Shown: positions 9,801-17,732 of the stretch, in pieces
Numbering within the stretch: position 1 is the stretch's first letter
Layout of the letters: the number at the start of each line of letters is the position of its first letter
From: Mangrovicoccus algicola
Lineage (GTDB): Bacteria; Pseudomonadota; Alphaproteobacteria; Rhodobacterales; Rhodobacteraceae
Reading direction: 5' to 3'
Length of the DNA stretch: 49,067 nt
Assembly: GCF_014903745.1 (NCBI RefSeq)
Contig: NZ_JACVXA010000037.1
Span: 1-49,067 of the forward strand
Translations under genes and position numbers: made by a program
Notes under the pieces: model-generated
The model's input: only the letters and a program-made list of their open reading frames with translations
What the model was told of the DNA's origin: nothing
The model's database searches: none

Positions 9801-11301
9801 GAACATCGCCGAAGGCTTCGGCATCCATGTCGCCGCGATGGCGGACATGACCAGCGGCGCGCGCGACAAGGCCCGCGCCCTGCGGGTGACCGAGGCCGAT
9901 GGCAGCCTGACGACCGAGATGAAGGCGCTTCTGGCCATCGCCCGAGACGGCGGCGAGATCGGCAGCGTCACCGATACCGGCCTGCGGCTGGGTGCCTCGG
10001 ACCTGTCGGGGACCGGATGGCTGGAGATCCTGGTCGACGGCACGCGGCAGACGGATGTGCTGCGCCTGGAAGGCGCGCTCGCACGGCAGGCGGCGGAGGT
10101 CCTGTCGGGGGATACCGCCGCAATCCTGGAGGAGCTGCAGGCGGAACACGACGCGCTGGCGGCAGTTTTCCGCGACTTTGCCCCCGGCGGGCTGACCGAT
10201 CCGTTCCGCCAGCGCCAGGAGATCACCCGCGAAACCGTCTCTGTGTCGCTCGCGGACGCGGCGCGGACCTACATCTTCGGCGACAGCGTCCAGAAGATCG
10301 TGCTGCGCGGCCAGCTGACCGATCTGCGCGACACCTCCGCCGGGGGTTTCGCCGGGCAGGACCTGGCGGCGAATATCGAGGATGGCTGGGGGCTGCACGC
10401 GGTCGCGCGGCTGCTGGACCCGGTGCGGCGGGCCAGCGAACTCAACGAAATCGCCATACGCGACGACAGCGGTGCTCTGTCCATCGAGTTGAAGGCGCTC
10501 TTGGCGATCGCGAAGGCCGGGGGCGACAGGGGCGGCGACGCGGATTACGGGCTGCGCCTGCAGGTCCCCGAGGACGAGCCCGGCACCCTGTGGCTGATGA
10601 TCGACGGCACCCGGGCGACCGACCTGCTGAAGCTGACCGGCGGGCTGGGGGCGGCGGCGCTGGATTTCGTGGCCTCGGCGGAATGCACGCCGGAGGCCGT
10701 GCTGGGCGTCACCCCCGGGCTGCAGGACGGCACGGGCGCCCTGCCCGACCCCGCGCGGCTGCTGGATCCGGTCACCGGCCATGACGTGGACGGGCTGCAA
10801 CCCGGTTTCGGCCGCGACCAGATCCGCGATTTCGGCGCCGGGGACCGCATCGAGGTGACGACCTCCGACGGCGAGGCCACCCCGCTGGAGATCGTCCATT
10901 CGGAGCGGGACACGATCCTGAAATTCGGCCTCGCGCGCAACAGCGAGATCACCCTGAAGGGCTATGCGCTGGACCCCTCGGAGATTTCCTGGGACGGCAC
11001 GACCTGCATCATCGCCGCTGCACCGGCTGCCCCCGAGGGCGCCGCGGCGGATGTCTTCGACTTCGCAACCGGCAGCACCGGCTTCGGGCGCCAGCACCTG
11101 TCCCACCTGGCGCAGGGCGACATCATCACCGTGGCCGCGGAGGAAACCGAGTTCCTGGGCCTGCGCCTGTCCGGGGGCAACTCCGTCCTGCGCTTCGCCG
11201 AGGAAACGGGCGCGTGGAAATCGGAACTGGTGCTGTGGCGCACGGAGCTGCGGGAGGACCAGCTGAGCTGGGGCGAGGAGGGGCTGGGCGTGGTGATCTG
11301 A
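6811..11301 (+). CDS. Giant serralysin-type RTX metalloprotease with ABAB repeats
   Basis: A 1496-residue secreted zinc protease, about three times the usual serralysin length. ATG 6811 has an AGAAGGAGG ribosome-binding site 8 nt upstream; a longer in-frame start exists at 6733 without one. The catalytic domain spans roughly residues 45-230, with HEIGHALGLGH (156-166) and the Met-turn MSYF (191-194), so it is an M10 metzincin. RTX calcium-binding nonapeptides (GGAGDDTL type) lie at about 311-370 and 480-518, separated by a Asp-Pro-rich linker (451-474). Four ~190-residue repeats follow at 548, 743, 934 and 1122. Two C-terminal modules starting GFGR (1332 and 1424) resemble the cap that follows the first RTX block (~374-447). 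There is no Sec signal; secretion by a type I system is expected, but no such genes are in the window. Confidence 0.88.
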   Translation: MCDICSSVRVFTGECSLGASAGSGGGGSVSAGLSVYAPAQVADYLQDGYWQDNGHIAHRFDVAAGGSLTVKLTGLSAKYKAFARDALEAWSEVSGITFLETSSASASIVMDDAVAGSAYASGSWSGQGIITQMSINIGADWDDLCGDEYTYQTFLHEIGHALGLGHAGRYNGSAQLSDRVFANDSWQMSVMSYFDQAQNPAVDADRAYAWTLNAADIIAIRNIYGGNVGVNEGDSVYGAGTNVTGTLAQLSARLASGWMATIYDTAGTDTLDFSDLSAAARINLMRGGISDIGGRRGNLVIDTFSDIENVTLGAGDDTVTGNALDNLIRSGAGHDLIRAGDGADTLIGGAGDDTLEGGAGQDVIRIALSSGSAGTDTVIDFSEGDLIEVLTGGAGAADCFAGHRQVGADLYLDFLSPGGAAASVCLTGIQWDAAALSLAGDRILYGAQAPDPDPDPAPDPDPAPDPEPDPGPAPVAGITLTGTAQGDTLTGTAGDDTITGGAGDDILSGAGGNDLFLFDLPAPLGGGGSTALPQAGTFFADPAQAYLNFERGRGYDPVDRVYEPRAGRSQQVLNIGSTASTVVVDDSIDSLRIAGRLTDLRDLSETGFHAASPGQNILDGLGLHLAAFADRDSGARDKGSAIALLDGSGALSEGMKVLLSIAAGGGAVGSATDYGLRLGSFDMTGAGLLEVLVDGRNQTDILRFEGNIARLAFDHVRIANTGADTTFATYQDQIDRIARLVQNFAPATQSDPFRNALSVTRDYAVLGLNDAARSMEIDETVTSLRLTGSLRDLAPGASEAAPGAMIEAGLGLQLAAGLSDRDGPRGGQILEIRAADGSLSEEFRAVLSIADAGGAVNGAADLNLRLGAWQPGDSRLSVYVDGRTTTDIVTLTGGLAAEALAYLGSAANDLEALFPDPDAAPGAPASPEAALYKNYDLGRGYDPTLRVVDSGRPQQSLNLAAQATTVVLGEEVTKLRLAGRLTDTADPEGFAGRSLAENIAEGFGIHVAAMADMTSGARDKARALRVTEADGSLTTEMKALLAIARDGGEIGSVTDTGLRLGASDLSGTGWLEILVDGTRQTDVLRLEGALARQAAEVLSGDTAAILEELQAEHDALAAVFRDFAPGGLTDPFRQRQEITRETVSVSLADAARTYIFGDSVQKIVLRGQLTDLRDTSAGGFAGQDLAANIEDGWGLHAVARLLDPVRRASELNEIAIRDDSGALSIELKALLAIAKAGGDRGGDADYGLRLQVPEDEPGTLWLMIDGTRATDLLKLTGGLGAAALDFVASAECTPEAVLGVTPGLQDGTGALPDPARLLDPVTGHDVDGLQPGFGRDQIRDFGAGDRIEVTTSDGEATPLEIVHSERDTILKFGLARNSEITLKGYALDPSEISWDGTTCIIAAAPAAPEGAAADVFDFATGSTGFGRQHLSHLAQGDIITVAAEETEFLGLRLSGGNSVLRFAEETGAWKSELVLWRTELREDQLSWGEEGLGVVI
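8452..10674 (+). repeat. Four ~190-residue protein repeats, order A-B-A-B
   Basis: Within the protease, units begin at about 8452 (A1), 9037 (B1), 9610 (A2) and 10174 (B2), a pitch of 195, 191 and 188 residues. A units open with N(F/Y)xxGRGYDPxxRV; B units open with (N/D)FAPxxxxDPFR. All share an LRxxGxLxDLRD-like core, a DGxLSxExKALLxIAxxGG core (degenerate in places), GLRLG (or LNLRLG), and a (V/I)DGxxxTD(I/V/L) motif. The order suggests duplication of an A-B supermodule. I do not recognise the fold; adhesion or substrate binding is a guess. Confidence 0.8.
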
Positions 11302-11329
11302 CCGGACCCGCGGGGCCGCGGCCGGTCAG
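11298..11329. terminator. Bidirectional terminator shared by two convergent stop codons
   Basis: Arms CTGACCGG (11298-11305) and CCGGTCAG (11322-11329) are perfect complements, continued inward by CCGCGG on both sides with a 2-nt bulge. The protease stop TGA (11299-11301) lies in the left arm, and the regulator's stop (TGA on the minus strand, 11326-11328) lies in the right arm. Termination in both directions is inferred from the GC-rich stem between convergent genes. Confidence 0.6.
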
Positions 11330-12003
11330 GAGACCGCGTCGGCCTGCCTGCGCCGGGCGCCGGTGCGGCCGAGCCCTCCGAGCGCGATATCCAGCGCGGC
11401 ATGGAACCGGCGGCGACGATCCTCCAGCGACTGCTCCGCCCCGGGCTCCATGAGCTGCACCACGAGGTTCTGGTGAATCATGTCCAGCAGGATCGCCGCC
11501 GCCAGCCCGGTATCCACCTGCCGGATCTCGCCGTCGCGGATGGCGCGGTCCATCTCCGTCTGGACGATCCCCATCGCGCGCTGGCGCAGTTTCTGCATGA
11601 ACTCGCGGGCCATTTCCGGCCGGGCCGGCGCCTCGGCGATGATGCAGCGGAAAATCTCGAGCGGCAGCGCGGTCGGGCATTCCTCCCGCGGCTCCAGGAT
11701 CAGCGTCATGCGCTCGGCGAAGGGCAGCCGGACGGCCTCGGGCGGAAGGTCGCGGATGAACTGGCACCCGACCTTGTCGAAATAGGCGGCGAACAGGGCG
11801 CCGCGATCGGCGAAAATCTCGTAGAGGGTGCGCTTGGACATGCCCGCCCGGCGCGCCACCGCCGCCATGGTCAGGCTGGCGGCGCCGCCCTCCCGATAGG
11901 CCAGGTCGAGCGCCTCCAGGACAAGCATGCGCCGCGCCTCATGGTCCAGCGCCGCAGGCCGACCCCGCCGCCTCATCCCGCATTTCGCCTCTCCCACCGG
12001 CAT
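11326..12003 (-). CDS. TetR-family regulator of the adjacent RND efflux pair
   Basis: A 225-residue TetR/AcrR-type repressor. The N-terminal DNA-binding helix-turn-helix is seen in SLTMAAVARRAGMSKRTLYEIFADRGALF (quoted in parts: AAVARRAGMSKRTLYEIF). The rest is a helical ligand-binding domain with a TetR_C-like segment (PTALPLEIFRCIIAEAP). ATG 12003 has GGAGG 6-7 nt upstream; starts at 12024 or 11976 are possible. It is divergent from the acrAB-like pair across about 208 bp that hold a candidate operator, so autoregulation and repression of the pump are likely. Confidence 0.85.
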   Translation of the reverse strand: MPVGEAKCGMRRRGRPAALDHEARRMLVLEALDLAYREGGAASLTMAAVARRAGMSKRTLYEIFADRGALFAAYFDKVGCQFIRDLPPEAVRLPFAERMTLILEPREECPTALPLEIFRCIIAEAPARPEMAREFMQKLRQRAMGIVQTEMDRAIRDGEIRQVDTGLAAAILLDMIHQNLVVQLMEPGAEQSLEDRRRRFHAALDIALGGLGRTGARRRQADAVS

Positions 12004-12141
12004 CCGATCCCCTCCGTCACGCAATCACATGCGCCTCCGCGTTGCTTCACCCTGCCCGTTTCATCGCCCTCACGACAACGTGACACGCCCCCGGACCGTT
12101 TCCGGGCCCGTGCCGGGCTTGCCAAGCGGCAATCTTCACAT

Positions 12142-12165
12142 TTATGAAACCCCGTAGTTTCGTAA
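12142..12165. promoter_or_regulatory. Candidate TetR operator in front of the first RND operon
   Basis: TTATGAAAC (12142-12150), a 6-nt spacer and GTTTCGTAA (12157-12165) form an inverted repeat matching at 8 of 9 positions. The GAAAC-N6-GTTTC core is the kind of site TetR dimers use. It lies 47 bp before the adaptor-gene ATG, between the divergent regulator and pump genes. Inferred from symmetry and position. Confidence 0.55.
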
Positions 12166-12211
12166 TTCAAGTCCCGGAGCCGCGCAAGGTTCCCCACGCG
12201 GAGTGACGTCA

Positions 12212-13399
12212 ATGTGTTCCACCCGAATTTTCCGCGGGCTGTCTGCCCTTGCGCTTGCCCTGGGCGCGCTGGCCCAGCCGGTCGCGGCGCAGCAGGGCGA
12301 GCAGCCGCCGAGTCCCGTGACCGTGGTCACGCTGGAGCCGCAGACCGTCACGCTGACCTCCACCCTGCCCGGGCGCGTGGTGGCCTCGGCCATCGCCGAG
12401 GTGCGCCCGCAGGTCGCCGGGATCATCACCGAACGGCATTTCGCCGAAGGCAGCCATGTCGAGCAGGGCGACCTGCTCTACAGCATCGACCCGGCGACTT
12501 ACGAGGCGGCGGTCAAGCAGGCGCGGGCCTCGGTCGCGGCGGCGGAGGCCTCGCTGAACGCCACCAAGCGCGACGAGGCGCGGGTCAGCGAGCTTCTCGA
12601 CCGCCGCGTCGGCACGCAGCAATCGGTGGATGACGCGCGCACCGCCCGCGAACAGGCGGAGGCGCAGCTTCTCGTGGCGCAGGCACAGCTGGCCTCGGCC
12701 CAGATCGAACTTGACCGCACCTCCATCCATGCAAGGCTCTCGGGCGAGATCGGCCGGTCCGAGGTCTCTTCCGGCGCGCTGGTGACGACCGGGCAGACCA
12801 CCGCGCTGGCCGTGATCCGCCAGATCGACACGGTTTATGTCGACGTGACCCAGTCGGCCGCGGATGTCCTGCGCTGGCGCCGTCGCGGCGATGCCACCCT
12901 GCCCGGCGTCGCCGACCAGACCGTCCAGCTGCGCCTCGCCGACGGCACGGTCTACGAACAGACCGGCACGCTGACCGCGGCGGAGCCCCATGTCGACGAA
13001 CAGACCGGCGTCGTCGTGCTGCGCCTGACATTCGACAACCCCGACATGCTGCTGCTGCCGGGGATGTACGTGCAGGTGGAAATGCCGACCGCGACCGTGC
13101 CCGACGTGTTCCTGGTGCCGCAGGAAGGCGTGTCGCGCGACCGCCGCGGCCGCCCCATGGCCATGGTCGTGACGGCCGAGAATGTCGTGGAAACGCGCGA
13201 ACTGGAGATCCTGCAGGATCGCGGCAACAGCTGGATCGTCGAGACCGGGCTGGAAGCCGGGGACCGGGTGATCGTCGCCGGGCTGCAGAAAGCCACCCCC
13301 GGCGCCACCGTCGCCCCGCAGGAACGCGAGGCAGAGGCAGAGGCCGGGGCAGAAACCGATGCAGAGGCAGGGGCCCCCGCAGGGGCGGCCGCCGAGTGA
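12212..13399 (+). CDS. RND efflux periplasmic adaptor (membrane fusion protein), AcrA/MexA type
   Basis: A 395-residue HlyD/AcrA-family adaptor. A signal peptide (LSALALALGALAQPVAA) ends before QQGEQ; there is no lipobox Cys at the cleavage point, so it is probably not a lipoprotein. A lipoyl-like domain (RVVASAIAEVRPQVAGIITE, then FAEGSHVEQGDLLYSID) is interrupted by an alpha-hairpin coiled coil (about residues 90-160). A beta-barrel domain (VFLVPQEGVSRD) and a membrane-proximal domain (ETGLEAGDRVIVAGLQK) follow. The tail is rich in Ala and Glu. ATG 12212 is preferred, with GGAG 8 nt upstream; a GTG at 12203 overlaps that site. It joins the RND pump 47 bp downstream to an outer-membrane channel. 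Confidence 0.9.
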   Translation: MCSTRIFRGLSALALALGALAQPVAAQQGEQPPSPVTVVTLEPQTVTLTSTLPGRVVASAIAEVRPQVAGIITERHFAEGSHVEQGDLLYSIDPATYEAAVKQARASVAAAEASLNATKRDEARVSELLDRRVGTQQSVDDARTAREQAEAQLLVAQAQLASAQIELDRTSIHARLSGEIGRSEVSSGALVTTGQTTALAVIRQIDTVYVDVTQSAADVLRWRRRGDATLPGVADQTVQLRLADGTVYEQTGTLTAAEPHVDEQTGVVVLRLTFDNPDMLLLPGMYVQVEMPTATVPDVFLVPQEGVSRDRRGRPMAMVVTAENVVETRELEILQDRGNSWIVETGLEAGDRVIVAGLQKATPGATVAPQEREAEAEAGAETDAEAGAPAGAAAE

Positions 13400-13446
13400 G
13401 CCGGGCGATCCGCCCGTCCTGATCCCCAGTTTCCCGGAGTACCTCC

Positions 13447-16400
13447 ATGGCCCGCTTCTTCATCGATCGCCCGATCTTCGCCTGGGTGATCTCGATCATC
13501 ATCATGGGGATCGGCTTTCTGTCGATCGTGACCCTCCCCATTTCGCAATATCCGCAGATCGCGCCGCCTTCGGTCCAGATCAACGCCACCTATCCCGGCG
13601 CCTCGGCCGAGACCGTCGCCAATACCGTCACCCAGGTCATCGAGCAGCAGATGACCGGGCTGGACGGCATGCGCTACATGGCCTCCTCCTCCACCTCGGC
13701 GGGCAGCGCGCAGCTGACGCTGACCTTCGAGACCGGCACCGATCCGGACATCGCGCAGGTGCAGGTGCAGAACAAGCTCAGCCAGGCGACGTCGCTGCTG
13801 CCCGAGGCCGTGCAGCGCCAGGGCGTGACGGTGGAGAAAAGCTCGGCGGGGTTCCTGATGGTGGTGGGCCTCGTCTCGCCCGACGGCACCTTCGAGCAGG
13901 CCGACCTGTCGGATTACCTCGTCTCCAACCTGCTCGATGATCTCAGCCGGGTCGAGGGCGTGGGTAATGTCCAGGTCTTCGGCGGGCAATACGCGATGCG
14001 CATCTGGCTGGATCCGGCCAAACTGGCCGCCTATGAGCTGACCCCCTCGGACGTGGTCGCGGCCGTGTCGGAGGAGAATGCCCAGATCTCGGCCGGGGCC
14101 TTCGGCACCCGCCCCGCCCCCGACGGCCAGATGCTGAATGCCACGATCACGGCGCAGTCGCTGCTGTCGACGCCGGAGGATTTCCGCCAGATCGTGCTGC
14201 GCGCCGAAACCGATGGCGGGCTGGTGCTGCTGGACGATGTCGCGACGGTGGAGATCGGCGCGGAAAGCTACGCCACCATCGCGCGCTACAACCGCGGCCC
14301 CGCTTCCGGCCTCGCCGTCAGCCTTGCCCCCGGCGCCAACGCGCTGGACACCGCGACGCTGGTGAAGGAGCGCGTCGAGGAATTCGCCCGCTTCTTCCCC
14401 GAGGGGATGGAATACGTCATCCCCTACGACACCACGCCCTTCGTGAAGATCTCGATCAAGGAGGTGGTCAAGACGCTGATCGAGGCGATCGCCCTGGTGT
14501 TCTTCGTGATGCTGCTGTTCCTGCAGAACCTGCGCGCGACGATCATCCCGACGCTGGCGGTGCCGGTCGTTCTTCTGGGCACGTTCGGGGTGATGGCGGC
14601 TCTGGGATTCTCGATCAACACGCTGACCATGCTGGCCATGGTGCTGGCGATCGGCCTCTTGGTCGATGACGCGATCGTCGTCGTAGAGAATGTCGAACGC
14701 ATCATGCATGAGGAGGGGCTGCCGCCCAAGGAGGCGACGCGCAAGTCGATGGACCAGATCACCGGCGCGCTGATCGGCATCGCCATGGTGCTGTCGGCGG
14801 TGTTCGTGCCGATGGCCTTCTTCGGCGGATCGACCGGCGTCATCTACCAGCAGTTCTCGGTCACGATCGTGTCGGCCATGGCGCTGTCGGTGCTGGTCGC
14901 GCTGACCCTGACGCCCGCGCTCTGCGCCACCATCCTGAAGAACACCCCCCACAAGAAGCGCGGCTTCTTCGGGCTGTTCAACCGCAACTTCGACCGCCTG
15001 AACCACGGCTACGGCAATTTCGTCGGCTATCTGGTGCGCGGCATCTGGCGCGTGATGATCGTCTATGCGCTGATCGGCGCGGCCGTGGTGGTGATGTATC
15101 AGCGCACGCCCACGGCCTTCCTTCCCGACGAGGACCAGGGCCTGATGTTCGCGCTGGTCCAGGCACCGACCGGCGCCACCGCCGAGCGCACGCTCGACGT
15201 GATCGAGCAGGTGGAAACCTATTTCCTCGAGCGCGAATCCGAGAATGTGGAGGCGGTGTTCGGCGTCGTCGGCTTCTCCTTCATGGGATCGGGGCAGAAC
15301 ATGGGCCTGGCCTTCATCCGCCTGAAGGACTGGGAGGAACGGACGCGTCCGGACCAGAGCGTCCAGGCGATTGCCGGGCGCGCCTTCCCGGCCATGATGG
15401 GCCTTCAGGACGCCATGGTCTTCCCGGTCGTGCCGCCCTCGGTGATCGAGCTGGGCAATGCCACGGGCTTCGACTTCTACCTGCAGGCGCGCGGCGGGCA
15501 GACGCATGAGCAGCTCCTGGAGGCGCGCAACCAGCTTCTCGGCATGGCCGCGCAGAGCCCGATCCTGACGCAGGTCCGGCCCTCGGGCCTGGAGGACGCG
15601 GCGCAGTTCAACCTGGATATCGACTGGCGCAAGGCCGGGGCGATGGGGGTCTCGGCCACCGATGTCGGCAACCTGCTGAACATCGCCTGGGCGGGCAGCT
15701 ACGTGAACGACTTCATCGACAATGGCCGCATCAAGAAGGTCTATGTCCAGGGCCAGCCCGACTCGCGCGCAACGCCCTCGGATATCGACCAGTGGCGGGT
15801 GCGCAACGCCTCGGGCGGGCTCGTGCCCTTCTCCAACTTCGCCGAAGGCAGCTGGACCTACGGGCCGCAGGGCGTCGTGCGCTACAACGGCGTGCCCTCG
15901 ATGCAGATCCAGGGCGAACCCGTGCCCGGCGTCTCCTCCGGCGAGGCCATGGCCGAGATCGAGAGGCTGGCCGCGCAGCTGCCCGACGGCTATGACGTCG
16001 CCTGGACCGGCCTGTCGCTGGAAGAGGTGGAGGCCGGCAACCAGACGACCCTGCTCTACGCGCTGTCGCTGGCCGCGGTCTTCCTGTCGCTGGCGGCGCT
16101 CTATGAAAGCTGGGCGATCCCCTTCGCGGTGATCCTGGCCATGCCGATCGGGATCTTCGGGGCCTTCGCCGCCGCCATCCTGGGCGGGTTCGACAATGGC
16201 GTGTTCTTCCAGGTGGGCCTGCTGACGGTGATCGGCCTGACCGGCAAGAACGCGATCATGATCGTGGAATTCGCCCGGGAACGCTACGAGGCGGGCGAGG
16301 ATCTGTTCGAGGCGGTGCGCGAGGCCGCGCGGCAGCGGTTCCGGCCCATCATCATGACCTCGATGGCCTTCTCGCTGGGCGTGCTGCCGCTGGTCCTGTC

Positions 16401-16557
16401 CTCCGGGGCAGGCTCCGGCGGGCGCCAGGCGATCGGCTCGGGCGTCCTCGGCGGCACGATCTCGGCGACGGTGCTGGGCGTGCTCTTCGTGCCGGTCTTC
16501 TTCGTGATCGTCGCGCGGATGACCCGCCGCCGCAAGGCCGCCGCTCCGGCGACCTGA
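13447..16557 (+). CDS. RND multidrug efflux transporter, AcrB/MexB type (HAE1)
   Basis: A 1036-residue inner-membrane proton/drug antiporter of normal AcrB length. It begins MARFFIDRPIFAWVISI, the classic HAE1 start. The proton-relay pair is D407-D408 in LLVDDAIVVVENV, at the same numbers as E. coli AcrB. Duplicated halves, each with a large periplasmic loop and six helices, are evident; the second half has GLTGKNAIMIVEFA. It follows the adaptor by 47 bp. No outer-membrane factor follows, so the pump must borrow a TolC-type channel encoded elsewhere, possibly the NodT-type one at 26280-27632. Substrates cannot be predicted. Confidence 0.93.
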   Translation: MARFFIDRPIFAWVISIIIMGIGFLSIVTLPISQYPQIAPPSVQINATYPGASAETVANTVTQVIEQQMTGLDGMRYMASSSTSAGSAQLTLTFETGTDPDIAQVQVQNKLSQATSLLPEAVQRQGVTVEKSSAGFLMVVGLVSPDGTFEQADLSDYLVSNLLDDLSRVEGVGNVQVFGGQYAMRIWLDPAKLAAYELTPSDVVAAVSEENAQISAGAFGTRPAPDGQMLNATITAQSLLSTPEDFRQIVLRAETDGGLVLLDDVATVEIGAESYATIARYNRGPASGLAVSLAPGANALDTATLVKERVEEFARFFPEGMEYVIPYDTTPFVKISIKEVVKTLIEAIALVFFVMLLFLQNLRATIIPTLAVPVVLLGTFGVMAALGFSINTLTMLAMVLAIGLLVDDAIVVVENVERIMHEEGLPPKEATRKSMDQITGALIGIAMVLSAVFVPMAFFGGSTGVIYQQFSVTIVSAMALSVLVALTLTPALCATILKNTPHKKRGFFGLFNRNFDRLNHGYGNFVGYLVRGIWRVMIVYALIGAAVVVMYQRTPTAFLPDEDQGLMFALVQAPTGATAERTLDVIEQVETYFLERESENVEAVFGVVGFSFMGSGQNMGLAFIRLKDWEERTRPDQSVQAIAGRAFPAMMGLQDAMVFPVVPPSVIELGNATGFDFYLQARGGQTHEQLLEARNQLLGMAAQSPILTQVRPSGLEDAAQFNLDIDWRKAGAMGVSATDVGNLLNIAWAGSYVNDFIDNGRIKKVYVQGQPDSRATPSDIDQWRVRNASGGLVPFSNFAEGSWTYGPQGVVRYNGVPSMQIQGEPVPGVSSGEAMAEIERLAAQLPDGYDVAWTGLSLEEVEAGNQTTLLYALSLAAVFLSLAALYESWAIPFAVILAMPIGIFGAFAAAILGGFDNGVFFQVGLLTVIGLTGKNAIMIVEFARERYEAGEDLFEAVREAARQRFRPIIMTSMAFSLGVLPLVLSSGAGSGGRQAIGSGVLGGTISATVLGVLFVPVFFVIVARMTRRRKAAAPAT

Positions 16558-16616
16558 CCGGGCAACCGGATGGCGGGGCGATCTGGCGCCTTGCCTCCCG
16601 CGCCAGCCGTGCTCCT

Positions 16617-16660
16617 ATGGACCGGCCCCGTCCGCGAAACGCCGGGCGGGGCCGGTCCAT
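16617..16660 (+). terminator. Long hairpin after the first RND operon
   Basis: ATGGACCGGCCCCG (16617-16630) and CGGGGCCGGTCCAT (16647-16660) are perfect 14-base complements around a 16-nt loop. The hairpin follows the RND gene by 60 bp and ends 2 nt before the GGGAGG ribosome-binding site of the next gene. There is no clear U-run. It could end the efflux transcript or act as a leader structure for the sulfotransferase gene. Confidence 0.55.
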
Positions 16661-16675
16661 GTCAGGGAGGCGGAA

Positions 16676-17698
16676 ATGACGGGAACCCCGGAAATCGAGG
16701 CGATTTTCCATATCGGGATGGGCAAGACCGGCACCTCCGCGCTGCAGGCCGCGTTGCGCGACAGCGGCGCGGAACTGGCGGCCGACTCCGCGCGCTACCT
16801 GGGCATGTGGACGGAATTCCTGGATCCGGATTTTGCCGGGCTTGAGGGGTTCATGCGCTTCGCGAGGCAGACCCCGGCGCGGCATGCGGAGCTGGCCGGA
16901 CGGATGGCCGCGATCCTGCAGGAGGCCGCCGCCCGCGACGGCATAGGCCGCGTCGTGCTGTCCAACGAGGCCTATCTGCCGCTTTTCCGGGAATTGCAGC
17001 CCTTCTTCGCGGCGCTCTCGGCGCAGCTGCGCATCAGCGTGATCGCCTATGCAAGACCGCTGGGCAGCTGGCTGCCCTCGGCCTGCGCGCAATGGGGGGT
17101 GCTGCACAAGACCAATGCCGGGCCCGTCGAGACGCTTGAACAGGCCGGAAGGCGCCTGGTCTCGCAATATGCCCGCTTTCCCGACTGGCACGCCCTGCTG
17201 GGCGACAGGATGACGGTGCGCCCCTACCGGACCGGAACCGACATCGTCGAGGATTTCGCGGCTCTGACCGGACTGACGCTGAAAGGATCGGACCAGAGGC
17301 GGCAGGCCCGCCGTCCGGAGGCAGAGCAGATCCTGCGCGCCGCCTTCAACAACCGCGTGCCGGGGCCCTGCCTCCCGGGGCTCTACGAGGACATGATGGC
17401 CGCGCCGCGCACGGGGAGCCTGCCCCCCAGCCTCTCGGGCAAGTTCCGGTTTCTCTTCGACTATCCGCAGCTGGAGAAGGTCCGCACCGGCGCCGCCCCG
17501 CTGATGCGCGACATCGGCAGCCGGTTCGGCATCGACCTTCTCGACGACCCCGTTCCGGACCCGCCCGAACTTCGCCCGGGCGCGCTCAGCGACGCGGTCC
17601 TGGGCAGCCTGGTCGACATCGTCGCGGCCCAGTCGCTCCGGATCCGCGCGCTGGAGGACCGCCTGGCCGCCCTGGAGGCCCCTTCGCCGGAGCCGTGA
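16676..17698 (+). CDS. Sulfotransferase-like protein (paralog of the gene at 35792)
   Basis: A 340-residue cytoplasmic-looking protein with a 5'-phosphosulfate-binding loop, IFHIGMGKTGTSALQ (residues 10-24), as in PAPS-dependent sulfotransferases. A second family segment, VIAYARPLGSWLPSACAQW (122-140), sits where the 3'-phosphate-binding region is expected. Its opening, the xGLWxxxLDPxFAG-like stretch (MWTEFLDPDFAG) and the tail that ends in a short coiled coil all recur in the protein at 35792-36817, so the two are paralogs. GGGAGG lies just before ATG 16676. It stands alone between an RND operon and the fliL operon. The acceptor is probably a surface glycan; sulfation itself is inferred from the family. 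Confidence 0.7.
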   Translation: MTGTPEIEAIFHIGMGKTGTSALQAALRDSGAELAADSARYLGMWTEFLDPDFAGLEGFMRFARQTPARHAELAGRMAAILQEAAARDGIGRVVLSNEAYLPLFRELQPFFAALSAQLRISVIAYARPLGSWLPSACAQWGVLHKTNAGPVETLEQAGRRLVSQYARFPDWHALLGDRMTVRPYRTGTDIVEDFAALTGLTLKGSDQRRQARRPEAEQILRAAFNNRVPGPCLPGLYEDMMAAPRTGSLPPSLSGKFRFLFDYPQLEKVRTGAAPLMRDIGSRFGIDLLDDPVPDPPELRPGALSDAVLGSLVDIVAAQSLRIRALEDRLAALEAPSPEP

Positions 17699-17732
17699 CC
17701 TCCTGTGCGGGGGCGGCGTTCTACGGGGGCAT

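Noticed and set aside
7873-11106. A 1077-codon open frame on the strand opposite the serralysin
   Set aside because: It mirrors a strong gene in GC-rich DNA, has arginine/glutamine-rich low-complexity sequence and no family motifs. The same applies to long frames opposite 12952-15507, 33123-35699 and 44623-48351.
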